In this document: piece after piece, positions 50,901 through 62,665 of the stretch
How positions within the stretch are numbered: the first letter of the stretch is position 1
Layout: every line of letters begins with the position of its first letter
Assembly (NCBI RefSeq): GCF_030463565.1
Contig: NC_134648.1
Location: forward strand, 46,686,346-46,750,345
Direction of reading: 5' to 3'
Source of the DNA: Pelecanus crispus
Taxonomy: Eukaryota > Chordata > Aves > Pelecaniformes > Pelecanidae
Length of the DNA stretch: 64,000 nt
Notes under the pieces: model-generated
The model's database searches: none
Told to the model about the DNA's origin: nothing
What the model saw: only the letters and a program-made list of their open reading frames with translations
Made by a program: the position numbers and the translations under genes

Positions 50901-53427
50901 ATGACCTTGAAAAAAAATTAATCCAGCAAGCTTATAAAAGAGGATGACCCAGTCATTCTGATTAACATCAGAGCAGGTGATGGAACAGCGATGTGGTGGA
51001 AGTGAAGGAAGACACAGAAAATTAAAGCACCCAATATGTTACAGGATTTCTTTAGAAATTTCCTCTTCCCTTGCATCTGTGGACAAAAATCCACAGATTC
51101 CAGTTGACGGTATAAATGTATTATAAATTCAGTATCTGGTCAACAGCTCTTGCTACATGTAAAGCAGACAATTTAAAATTCTGTCAAAGCATTATTAGTT
51201 CAGATTTTTCCATAGTAGCAGGATACCCTCTGTATAAAAATATAAATCAAATTCATGAACATTCAAGAATCCAGAATTGATTTCTAGGTTTATTTTCCTG
51301 TCTTTTAAAGTGAACTTTTATTAAGTCACTTTACCTTGGGAAGACTTAAGCTGTGGGGAGTAACAGGCAGGTGGAGGATGGTGAGAGAAAGGTTTTTCCT
51401 CAATGTTATTAGAAATGGGATAAAACTGGATGTCCTGAATTGGTTAATATTGTCTTTAAAAATATGGAACTTTGGGGGTTTTCTTTAAATCAGACAGTTA
51501 TGCATCTTCAAAAGTTTCATCCTTGAGTATCTGGAAAGATTTGAGTACCATTCACGGTTTTGTACTATCTAGAAATTTAGAAGCTTAATTGGATGGAGAG
51601 GAGACAGAAAAATCTGAAACCAGCTTTACAGGGTGAAATGGAGTCTTGAGAGAACTGAAGACCAAAAGGAGTCCGAGTGGCCAGCTGTTAAAAAATAGTT
51701 GTAGTTCAGATGCCTCATTGCTACAGAAAGCTTAGTCGGATACTTTTAAAATTTCTTATATTGGATGTCTTCCTGAGAAAACTTTTGCGATAAACAAGGA
51801 AAACTTCAGCTACATGAAATGGCTGTGCTCTGATTTCATGTATTTGCCAGGTGACTGTGGAAGGGAAGTCCTACAACTCCTTACAAGGGCTTCCCAAGGG
51901 CAAGAAGACAACCATATTTGAACCCTTAGAAGCTGAAAAAGAAGGGAAACCCCTTCCAATTTCTAGCTACATATTGAGGTTTACCTTCAGAGCTGAACCT
52001 TGAAAGTTTAGCAATGACTTCCATAACCTTCCTGTCAGACGAACCAATGTAGTAATGTATAACAATAAAATCAATGAACATGAACAGTAGGCATACTTTT
52101 TTTTAAATGAACAAAACACTACACTGAACATATGATTTCTTCCTCAAGGTAGGGTGAGTGACAAATGACTGTCATGTTGCTTAATGTACTCCTGGAGGCT
52201 TTCCCATGAAATACATGAAATCCAAACAGAAGACACAATGGCCTTGCAGAAGTGAAGACTGTTTCAAATCAGGAAGAGTACACCTGCTCCAATGAATTTT
52301 AAGTTACTTTTAATCCTCCATGGCCTGGCAATGTCTATATATAGATATTAGAGAGAGAGATGCACATATGTAGACCTGTGGCTGAAACACCAGCACAGAA
52401 AATAATCTGTAGGCGATGGCATCTCCAACAGTTAAGGCAGGTTTTCTGTCTGACAGAGCTGCAAATGCATAAATACTAGTGGCTGAGAACCAGATTTTAG
52501 TCCTGAAATATTGTCACTTTCACTTAAACTGTTTAGATAAATATTGTCCCTAATTAGCAGGAATCCTTATGAAACTGAAGGCAACAGAGCCAAATAACCC
52601 ACTGTTGTAATTCTCTGTGACTTTCTCAACTGCCAGTTATTAACGTCTATTTAATTACAGCAATGCATACAGTTGTTATTAAACTTGACTTAAACTTGGT
52701 TTGCTGTCTACAGGTGCAGTGATCCTTCTCACATTAGTAGACTGAATATGAAAACACAACTTTTAGTACTAGATTTGCTGATGCCTTCGGTTTTGTAGCT
52801 GATAAATAAATGAAGAATTCTGCCTTTGGATTTTGCAGGAATTGTTGTTTATTCCATATTTTTAGCTAACATAATAATTAAGTTTATTATTTGATACTGA
52901 GCCATTTTATTTTTCTTTGTGTCAGGTTAATATATTAATTTGGTTTTAGCTGTGGTTTTAATTTTAGAAATTATACGCAATTGGACAATTTTGTCAAACA
53001 AGTATTTATTAACCAGGCAGATAGTGAAATTAAACTTTGTGGTTATTTACTCATTACTGTTCTGATATTCTTCAAAATCAAATTGCTTGGAAGTGTTTAT
53101 TTTCTTTGGAGACAAGCATTGGATTTACCTACACATTCAGAAACACCCAAGCCATTTTTTTTGCCTGTTACTTTTATTATGCTGTATGTAATAAAAGTCA
53201 TTTATTATAGGGATAGATATGTCACACTTATTTGAACACAAGTCACACACAACCCTCTAAATCCTTTCCCTCAAAAAGGGAACACAGAAACTGCCATAGT
53301 GCCAAGTGGATCATCTAGTTCAGTATCATATTTCCAACAGCAGCCAATATGAAATGCTTCAAAGGGACAAAAAAAGACCCTTGAATTAAAGGCTAGTGAA
53401 CCTACTGAAGAGATTTCTGTACAGCCT
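41971..53427. other. Gene-poor DNA with tRNA-like relic, no gene recognised
   Basis: Over 11 kb without a credible exon. Locally GC-richer islands at 44.82-45.08 kb and 47.33-47.80 kb give overlapping short frames on both strands, but none resembles a known protein. The stretch 52.48-52.99 kb has homeodomain-like ATTA words and looks like possible conserved non-coding DNA. A T-run sits at 48479-48495. Confidence 0.5.
45566..45626 (-). repeat. tRNA-like relic (old SINE or tRNA pseudogene)
   Basis: On the minus strand an A-box-like CAGCTCAGTGATTAA (about 45611-45625) is followed roughly 30 bases later by a B-box-like TGTTCAAATCC (45573-45583). These are the two internal RNA polymerase III promoter boxes in tRNA order and near-tRNA spacing. 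The stems expected of a working tRNA are not intact. The sequence resembles a tRNA-like repeat that I recall as scattered in amniote genomes. Identity is tentative. Confidence 0.4.
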
Positions 53428-53516
53428 AGTTGGACTAGGTGATGTGAGGTTGGACTAGTCTTTCTTTCAAAGTCCCTTCCAATCCAAACCATTCTATGAT
53501 TTTGTGATTCTGTGAA
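53428..53516 (+). mobile_element. CR1 3'-tail fragment
   Basis: GGTTGGACTAG, then AGTCCCTTCCAATCCAAACC and ATTCTATGATTTTGTGATTCTG, form the final ~90 bases of a plus-oriented CR1. Nothing upstream matches convincingly. Confidence 0.88.
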
Positions 53517-56500
53517 TATAAGGAAAGTTAATGTCTTCAAGCATTATTTCCTTCAAAAGAGAAGAATTTACCTTTCTTCTTAGACCTTTAGACTGTCCCA
53601 GAACAATTCAATACATAAAATTTTACATATAATCATACCTCACTAAGGAACTATCCACTGGTTACTGGGGATAATGTAACAGTTATAGCTATTTCTAAGT
53701 TTCTTATTTGAATGGTAAAAAGGAAAAGGAAAAGCAAGACTAAGATTTAATTGTGTCAGTGCCTGTAGCATTAAGAAATTTTGTTAAACACCAATTCATC
53801 ATGCTCTAGTGATATAGCTGGGGGATAAAGCTCCGCTTCACTCCAGCGATGTCTGTCTGTCTTCTGATGCTCGACAAGCTTAGAAACAAGTATTAATGCA
53901 GAATTTCAGAAGTATCAGATCATTCGCTTTCTGGTATCAGACATGAAAGGTACAGTTTGAGAGGTTTAAAGAAAAATCAGCTAAAGTTTCAGACTTGCTG
54001 CTCTAAGGGAAGCTTAAAAATCAGTTTGTGCAACCTAAACTCACAGAAAGGTTTGTGATGGCTTGGTTAGATCAGGGAAACATCAGCTTCTATGCAATAT
54101 TACATTATTCTGTATAAGAAAATGTCCATTTGAGTGTATAAACCACAGAGTCACCCAGTGTCTGTACTTTCAACTTACAGTCTCAGGAAACCTGTTACAG
54201 TTCACTTTTACATATATTTTTATTCTGAGTCTACACTCTACACAACGGTGGTCCTTATGAGGAGATACGTGTGCAATACTATATGAAGTACACGTTACTA
54301 ATATCTAATTATGATGTTTTCACAGGTACACTATCAAAATTGCTTTATAACAATCCAAATATACTGGAACAAGAGCTGCTCTGGAGGTGGTGTGGCCAGG
54401 CAGACAGCAGGCTCTGCTCCCTGGCACAGCTCCCTCCCCAGTGGGCTGTATCTCGGCTTCCCAGGCAGCTTTCCCTGCCTCCTGTGACTCCCGTTGTGCC
54501 AGCACAGCCCGCCCAAGCGGGTTGCTATGAGCCCGTTGCACATCGTTAGCTGGCTCCCTTTGGAGCCCTGAGTGAGCAGATGAAGGAAAGGGGACCTGCT
54601 AGACCTCACAGCTTTTAATTTTATTCCTGTTTCTGTTATTGCTTTTCCTTCCCTAATGTCATGTGGCAAGATTGGGGAAACAGTGGGAAGGACATGCTCA
54701 TTGTAGGCTTCATGTATCCTTTCTCTTTCAAAAGCTGGACATTGGCCATTGCTTACACTTCACCTCTTTTTTCCCCCAAGCACACCAGGATCCCAGTGGG
54801 TTTATGCAGCTATCAGAACTGAGCATTTGCAGCAGTTTCTGGGTCCCAGTCTCAGCCTGCTGCGGCCTTGCTCCCCTTTGGCTGAGCACAAACATCTTCT
54901 CTTTGCTTCTGAAATATGTCTGGGCTGTGCTACAAGCTCAATGTGATGCTTAGAGATGCCTTGCCAAGGCTTACACAGTTTTTCTTTGTGTTGTTTCTGG
55001 TGCTGCTGAATAATTCTCCCTGTTTCTTTAATTTCTTAGCTGTGGAGGAGCTTCTGTGGCGAACAAGAAAATGTGTTGCTGTCTAAGGCCCTGCTCTTGC
55101 AAGGGGAGAAGCGCACTCAGTTCTCAATAAATCATGATGCCAACAAATGCTGAGATTGCCTGTACACCATAGGATCAGAGATTAGCACATAGCTCCGTGT
55201 TACTCACTAGGCAGTACTGGACACGCTGCTGTCTTAAATCCAAACCCTTTCTGGAGGGGCAGCAGTAGCTCACATAGCCCTGTCAGGAGGCTTTCATTTT
55301 CCTGGCGGAGGTCACTGCCCTTAACCTTTTCCTGAAACCAGGTTCCTGCGAGAGAGGAGATTTCTTTTCCAGTCCTTGCTTGAAATTACTATTTCAGTAT
55401 TTCACCAAATGACTGTCTAATGTAACGCTCAAACAGCTTTAGAAGTCAATTCCCAATGCTATTCCTTCTCAAATAAACACCTGAGCTTCCATCCCGGTGT
55501 CTTGTGTTCAGTTCTTGGATATCATCTTCCTCTTTAGACCTTTGAGTACTGCAGGGAGAGTAAATCAGCTTCAACTGAAAGCAGAAAAAGCACTTTCTTA
55601 TATTTTGCTTAATTGGTAGCCAGATGGTTAGGCTGTGCTTCTCTGCCAGGAGAGATATGACGATGAGTGGCCTCCTCAGAAGGAACTGAGCCCCAGTTTC
55701 CTATTCCCTGGCTGACTTGGGTGCAGAGGGACTCCTGTGGCACCATTTGCGGCAGAAGCAGAATTAGCACATGGTTTCGAAGCGTGTCTCCCAGAACAAA
55801 TACTTCAAGTGATATAAGCAAAGTAGGCTCTGTGGTATTTTAACGCACTGCAACAAAGATCTTTATGACCATAATGTGTATTAACAATGGAGTGAGATCA
55901 GAACTGGACATGTAATTTTTCAAGTTTGTGTCTTCAAATAGTGTTGATGCAGAGTAGCTGATCTCAGTTCTGTTTATGGTGATTAATAAAACATGTGAGT
56001 GCAGGCATTGACTGTTTTCAAACTGCTTGTTGACACTTATTCATTTGACAGATTTTCTGAGCAAAAGGATATGAGAACACTGCCACTCTTGTTTGTGCGA
56101 AAAAATGTCAGAGTTTCTGTTACGTTAAACATTCATGTTATAGCACAAACAATTAAGAAAGTCATCTCCTTTTTACTCAGCAAATGCAATCTACTAATAC
56201 TGTTTTGCAGTAACTATTTCAAATTTGTTTGCTGTACTAATAACTGCAGGAACATTTAGAAATGCAATCATCATTTATAACACATACTTAATTTAAGGAG
56301 AACTAGATGTTTTTAATGGCTGCTCACTTACTCCATGGTTAGACTACATATAAGTCTTAGGTAAAATTAATGAGGGAGAAGTGCGGTGTTCAGAACTTGA
56401 CACCCTGCAAGGCTCAGCACATCCTCTTCTCTGCCAGTTTTAGGAGCAAGCTATCTTGAAAACAAGATGAGGAACAAAGTCATCCTCCCTTTTTTCCCCC

Positions 56501-58889
56501 TTCCCACAAAACATCTTTGAAATCTTGGGCAGACCACCCAGATCCCAGCCCACTGATGTGCAAAAGAGTTTTGGGTACTGTGTTGTGTAAAGGGGACTGT
56601 TGCAGGATTAAGAACTGAAAACAGGCTTCCAAACTGTCCTGTGCTGGTTAGCAGCCAATGAAAATCCTCTTTGCACAGGACTGGCAGGATGACGATTCCA
56701 GCTCAGAGAAGTCTGGAGCCAGTGTCTAACCTCCCAGTAATCTTTTTCCCCCTGAAGTGATTGGAATCACACTACTAGCAAGGGAAAGAGGGGGAAGGCA
56801 AAGAACAAAACAGTAAAGCCTTCAAACACATACCTGATTTAAAACCCAGAAATGCATTTGTCTAGACATACAAACAATAATAATAACAACCACCACAACA
56901 ACATCAACAGCAACAACAACAGTACTTGAGCTCAACTACTCAGATTGTACAGAGCTGAACGAAATGGCTATGGTATCAAGGGTACCAGCTAGCAGTAACC
57001 CACATCACTTGATGTTCTGAATATAAATGAATATTTCCAGTACTGTTGTCATTACAAACCTCTTTTCAGTTTCAGGTATTACTTTCCCGAGCTCAGATAT
57101 ATTCTTAATTAAAATCAGGTAAAGAAAGCTCCAAGGGTAGCCTATAACAAAGACTCAGAACAAATTATAAAGGCTTCAATAACTGTAACACTGAAGTTTT
57201 TTCCAGTAGGTTTAGTTTAAGGGACTGATCAGCTGTTAAAGACAGGAGACTGTAGCTTAAACCTTTTAGTCTTAAAAAATGAAATCTTCACAGCTTTGCA
57301 ATGGAATTAATTTGGCTTTACTGGCCTTACTTCAGCCAAATTACCAGTGAAATTAATCACCCTTATAGATTATTCCCTACCCACCACAGAATTTTGCCAG
57401 ATGCCTTGTAATTGCAGCTACAACACACTGCAGGTCAATAAATGCTTGGTATTACGTCATAACTTTTAACTGTTTTTATCACTTCAATCTGTCGAGCCAA
57501 ACTCAATCTATTACACTGCTAGCCAATCTTCACTCCATAGCTTTGTGAGAAATCAACTGAGGAGCCTTTTGTTTAGATTTGCTCTTAGAGCTTGACCCGA
57601 CAGAGTGCCAAATGTCATCAGCTCCTAGGGAAGTCCCGTGGAATTGAGGCACTTTGTGCCCTTCAAGACCAGATCCTAAATTGAGTTATTAGCTGTACAA
57701 TCATAGGGTGCCTTACTTTGCTACCTGAAACAAGCTGCAAGAACAAGTAACCTTGCTAGAATCAGCATTTCAGCCCAGGCAGTTTTAAAAAATCAGCAGT
57801 CAGGGACCAAACCCTTGGGGTGCTGAGCCCTGCTGCTGCTGCTGACCTGGCTGGCTGTTAGAGCCGCTCAGCCCTTCGTTGTCTTGCTCAGCACTAACCA
57901 GATTCAGCCTTCTAGGGTCAGCGGCTGCCATTGCCTTCAAGGTTAGTAGCTTTAAATGGCTGCTGAAACATAAAAAGGCTGTCAGCCTTTGTCTCCCTGT
58001 GCAATTATAATGCAGCAGTTCTTGCCATAGCAGTCATGAGTGGATCGGTTGTGATTTTTCTCAACATTGTTTTGGGCTGCCCTTGAAGACTTGCCAACAA
58101 AAAGAAGAAAGGAAAAAAAAAAAAAAGCTTGCCAAGAATGCAGTGATGAACAGGAAGAAAAGATGGTGTTTATTTATGGTTAAGGGGAAAATAAGTAGAT
58201 ATCATTTTGCTAAACTGGTGAACAATTATACAGTTAATTCCGTTATAATATCCTGGTGGATAGAAAGCCTGTGACACTGAGTTAAAAGCTTAACAGTAAT
58301 AAGATGTGAGTCTCAATGAAGCATATAAAATGTAAAATTTTTTCTTGATGGCTTCCCCTTTCCAATTCCTATGTGTTGAATTAGATCTTAATCACATGGA
58401 AGAGGGGGATTGGGGCTCCTCGCAGAGTCTTCCTTCCTTGGGCTGTGTGAGGTCTACTTCTGTTGCCTAAACATAAGTGCCATTCAAGACATCCCTGGGG
58501 TATCTGAGACATCCACATGGGGCTGCAGGTAGTACACAGGAGCTAGGAAATATTTGTGCTCTTTTGAGGAGGCAGTTTACTGCCAGGCATCTGACTGAGA
58601 TGCTTAGACTTCACATAAGACTGCAGGCAGAAAGCAATGGGCTAGGGTGGAGCTGGTCTCAGCCAAAAGCACATAGTTTTGGATAATAAAATGACACAGG
58701 TATGCAGCAACTTCCAGCTCCTGAACCTCCCTATTTCTTCTAGTATTTATTTCCAAATGTCACTTTTATTGCTCCAAGAAACTGAAATACGTGTATGGGA
58801 GAATATAAAACCAATGAGAAGGGAAAACTTTTTGTTACTGTAATTTTATGTCCCCTGTGCTTGATTCTCTGATGTCCCACTGTACCAGC
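53517..58889. other. Gene-poor DNA, possible regulatory island at 57.3-57.6 kb
   Basis: No credible coding region. A GC-richer patch at 54.37-54.56 kb has short frames on both strands without domains. The interval 57290-57610 has an inverted repeat, a CRE-like TTACGTCA at 57452-57459 and several ATTA/TTAAT words. Confidence 0.5.
56876..56930. repeat. Imperfect AAC/AAT trinucleotide repeat
   Basis: A run of ATAATAATAACAACC leads into CAACAACATCAACAGCAACAACAAC, an interrupted AAC-type microsatellite on the plus strand. Confidence 0.85.
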
Positions 58890-59535
58890 TGTGGTGGGTT
58901 GACCATGGCTGGCTGCCAGACCCTCACCCAGCTGCTCTCTTGCTCCCCCTTCTCAGCAGGACAGGGGGAGAAGATAAGGTGGAAAAGCTCATAAGTTAAG
59001 ATAAAGACAGGGAGATTACTCAGCAATTACCATCACGGGCAAAACAGACTCAACTTGGGGAAGATTAATGTAATTTATTGCCAATTAAAAATAGAGTAGG
59101 ATAGTGAGACACAAAGACCAAGTAAAACTACCTTTCCCCACCTCCTCTTTTGCCCAGGCTCAACTTCAATCCTTCATTCCTGACTCTTCTTCCTCCTTCT
59201 CCCACCTGCAAGCGGCACAATGTTTTGGGGAATGAGGGTTGCAGTCACCTCAGAGTGCTTTGCCTCTGCTGCTCTGTCCTCCTCACAAGCTTCCCTGGAT
59301 CCAGCATGGGGGATGCAGTCCTTCACAAACTGCTCCAACATGGGAGCGGGAATGATTCATGTCTACAGGGTTGTTTCTCTCACATTTTTATTTTCCCTCT
59401 CTCACAGCTGCTGTGCAGTGTTTTTTACCCTTTCTTAAATATTTTCACAGAGGTGCCACCAGCCTGACTGATGGGCTGAGCTTTGGGCAGCCGTGAGTCT
59501 GTTTTGGAGTCAGCTGGAACCAGTTCTGCCTAGCA
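58890..59535 (-). mobile_element. ERV-type LTR, probably solitary, minus orientation
   Basis: The left edge starts TGTGGTGGGTTGACC and the interior follows a layout I recognise from avian endogenous-retrovirus LTRs: GGCAAAACAGACTCAACTTGGGG near 59038-59061, a CTGCTCCAACATGGGAGC block near 59331, and CAGGGTTGTTTCTCTCACAT near 59366. On the minus strand a TATTTAAG-like box lies at about 59434-59446 and AATAAA at 59074-59079. That order sets the orientation. No gag, pol or env sequence is seen on either side and no second LTR is in the window. The right boundary is uncertain by tens of bases. Confidence 0.65.
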
Positions 59536-61434
59536 TGAGGCAACAAGAGACCAGGGAACCAGACTTGAACTTTTCCTTCATTTAAAGCTATTACAACATA
59601 TTTCTCACCCATTCATCATCCGTGTGCATAATGCTAATAGGAACTTAATTATCTCAGCATTTGTGCCAAATGTGAGGGGAATGAGGTGGCAGGTTCAGAC
59701 GTTACTGGCAGAGATGTTCACCTAGGCTACTAATGGGACGGTATGGAAAATAGCACTCTTGGTGACTCCAATTACATTGCTAAGTATGACTTTTATATAA
59801 AATAATTTGCTATAAATTTAGCAATGTGACTACAAGACAGGTCTTTGGACTGGGACTTAGGAGAACTGGAGTCTGTTTCCAGTTCTGGGCAGATCTGCAT
59901 AGTGACTATAGCAAATACTTTTTACTCCTGCTGTATGTTTTTGCATCTGTTAAGCAATATTAGAGCAGACCGCTTTCAACAGTACTTTGAACTCTGATTT
60001 CAAATGTGTATTGCTATTGAGGACCTTAGTCTTATTGTTACAGGGAAGTTAGCAGGCAAACCAATCTTTTTCCCTGAGTTTGAAAAGATCTGAGCTATAA
60101 CAGTCACCATTTATGTTGTAACATAAGCTGGTGACTAGGACTACAGCATTTTGCTCTTTACTAATGTCAACCTAAGATGAGGGTGTTTTCTACACTGTTG
60201 CCACAAGTGCTGTATGACTGCAAAAATACGTAGAGTTTATTTTATAGCCATTACATGGTTCCTCTAAATCTATGATTTTTATAGCCCAAATCAACAGGTT
60301 TGAAGTTTATATTAGAACTAATAAGCTTTGTCTAAACCTGAGGGTTTACTTTGTGTAAAAATTTAAAAAATAGGAAAAAGCTACACATGTAAAACACTTC
60401 ATAATTTCAAAGTCTTAGTAGACTATCAGACTTGGTTGCATTTCAGGTTCTCCCTGTTTCTATTAAGATGTTTAATGTTATTTGCTTAATGCCTTAGATA
60501 CAATACTGGAAACAATCCTGCACTGCCAAAAAGATGAACCAGATGGCCAAAAACTAGGCAGCTTTCCATGAATACATGTAATTCTGGGTCATGTGAAGTG
60601 CTGATAAGCGAGGTAAGCTTTTCGTGCGAGTGTTGAAAAATGAAATATATGAGCTGATGTCTAGACTCCCTAAGGACAGGAATAACACTTGCATCGTATT
60701 GCTCTTAGGCTGTCCCTATAGGAAGATTTTAAAAAGCCGGTTGGTTAAACGTGGTTAAACCAACTTCACTGGTTAAACGAAGATCATTGTCTTGGGGTAT
60801 GTCTGATTTTTTTCACACTGAGAGCCTTTATCTCTCATCACATACTGCCTAGTTGTTGAAAATTTCTGGAGACAACTGTCTTGTGATATTAAAAATAAAT
60901 GCCCAGATAGACCCACCTGTGTTCCAGTTTATAAACAAAATGAAAAAAAACCCCAGAAGCCAAGGTCCACATTTCAATCTACTGATGCCATGGCTATTGG
61001 CATTTATAACTGCTACATAAAAGCATCTTACTAGGCATGACAGGTAATATTTTCCAAAGCTTGCTTTGTGCTGAACAGGATGGCTCCCAAACATTCCCAC
61101 ATTGGTGGGTGCTCTTCCCATTAGCAAGAGAGAGATTTGTGTGGTTTCCAGAATTTGGAAGTGACTGTCTGGGTTAAGTGAAGGAAAATCATTTTAGTGG
61201 TCACAAGGATGTGTTTTAGCAGTTATGGTCTTAAAAAGGGAATTTGTGTTGGTGACACAAACTTCTCTGTCACAGACATTTTTAAAATTGACTTAATCTT
61301 GGAAAAGTCTTGTTGAGTATAAGTGCCATTTCTAACCATGCAGATATATTTCAAACATATAGATAATATATAGATGCCTTACTATACGGATAAATGGCCT
61401 GGTTCCTGTACACATGTGGTGTTGGTCACCATTA
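59536..61434. other. Intergenic DNA, no gene recognised
   Basis: AT-rich unique-looking sequence. Three copies of GGTTAAAC cluster at 60743-60778. I see nothing else. Confidence 0.5.
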
Positions 61435-62250
61435 TTAGGAGCCACTGAATCCAGTAGCCTGAGAGAGGCAGAGCTGCAGCTGCTCCATGTTCCTTGGTCC
61501 AGCCAGTGGCACGTATTCCTCATGGGCACACACGTGCACATACACAATATACACATATATACATGGATAGCCACACATATTAACACAGACAGAAACACTC
61601 ATGCAACACAGACTGCCTAATCCAGTTCCCCTCTCTGGCAGTTCAGGATAAAGGTCCATTACTGGGAAAAATATGCAGATAGATGACATGGATCCATGCA
61701 GTAGCTGGCCCCTGGACCCCCAGTTTCCCCAATTGCTGGCACCCGGACATGCAAGCCCCTGCAGCCAGCAGCCCAAGTCCATCTGCTGGTACTGAGACCT
61801 ACATGCACAGAGACAAACACATTTTGAATCCTCCAGTAACTGGCTTTAGACAGCCAGTCTGCCCAGTAGCTGGCCTTGGGTTTCCTGGTCTCTTGTTGCC
61901 TCGTGCACAGACACAGACATGCAAACAGGTCTCTCAGCTGACTCCCAGGAGCTGGCTTGGAACTCCTAGTCCCTCTGGTAGTCAACTTGCTGACCCTCTG
62001 GTCTTTCCACTATCCAGCCCAGACTTTCTGCTGCTTTGGTGTCTGGCTCCCAAGCCTCTACCCTACTTGCTGGCTAGCCCAGCTGGATATTCGGTAGTGA
62101 TCACACACTGGCACACGCACCCACACAGTATGCACAGACTCTGGTCTCTCCAGTTGCTGGCACCCCAGGCACACAACCCCTCTGACCCATGGTGTGGCTC
62201 CAGCTGCTGCACTTAGACCTCCATACACACACAGGCACACAGAATAGTCC
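61435..62250. repeat. Cryptic repeat rich in CAGTAGCTGGC-like and ACACAGACA-like words
   Basis: Variants of CCAGT(A/T)GCTGGC recur at about 61697, 61725, 61830, 61862, 61940 and 62150. They alternate with CACACACG, GCACAGACACAGACATGC and GGTCTCTCCAG words. Spacing is irregular, roughly 30-40 bases within clusters. The block directly adjoins the LTR-like segment at 62.2 kb and may be its U5/leader or a diverged minisatellite. A plus frame runs through much of it (61683-62216) but shows no domain. Confidence 0.45.
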
Positions 62251-62665
62251 CTCACTCAGAAAAATAGTTAGAAATTTTATTTAATAAGAAGAGAGGACAG
62301 AATGGAATGATCAGCTGATGGGAATGGCCAGACAAACATATTGACCAGCAGCCTAATTACATGTAACCAGACCCTTTTATCCACTTGTTTTCCCACACTT
62401 GTTCCTCCTCAATCTACCTTGATCCCTCTGGTTCCTCCCCTAAAATTCCCATAATGTCTTGTACAATCCTAAAATGCTTTTCCCACAACCCATATGGAGT
62501 GTCATACCCCTGCAGGCAATAACCCTTCTCAGTCTGAAAGGTGCTCCACAGAGCCTCTCCCATGGAACCATGGTGATGGGTGTCACCACCAGATCATGGG
62601 ACTTTTATTGGGGTTCCTCCCCTGTCGTGGTGCCTCTGTCCTCTTTCATGTTCATGGAGATGAGC
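62220..62665 (-). mobile_element. LTR-like segment, minus orientation (tentative)
   Basis: On the minus strand, GTGGATAAAAGGGT (62371-62384) looks like a TATA region, and about 100 bases further AATAAA appears (62276-62281), followed by a CA/TG-rich repetitive tract. The composition and spacing resemble U3-R-U5 of an avian ERV LTR. I cannot place clear TG/CA ends or a target duplication, and no retroviral genes adjoin. Confidence 0.35.

Noticed and set aside
61683-62216. 177-codon proline-rich protein
   Set aside because: It lies wholly inside the cryptic CAGTAGCTGGC/ACACAGACA repeat, and no domain is visible.
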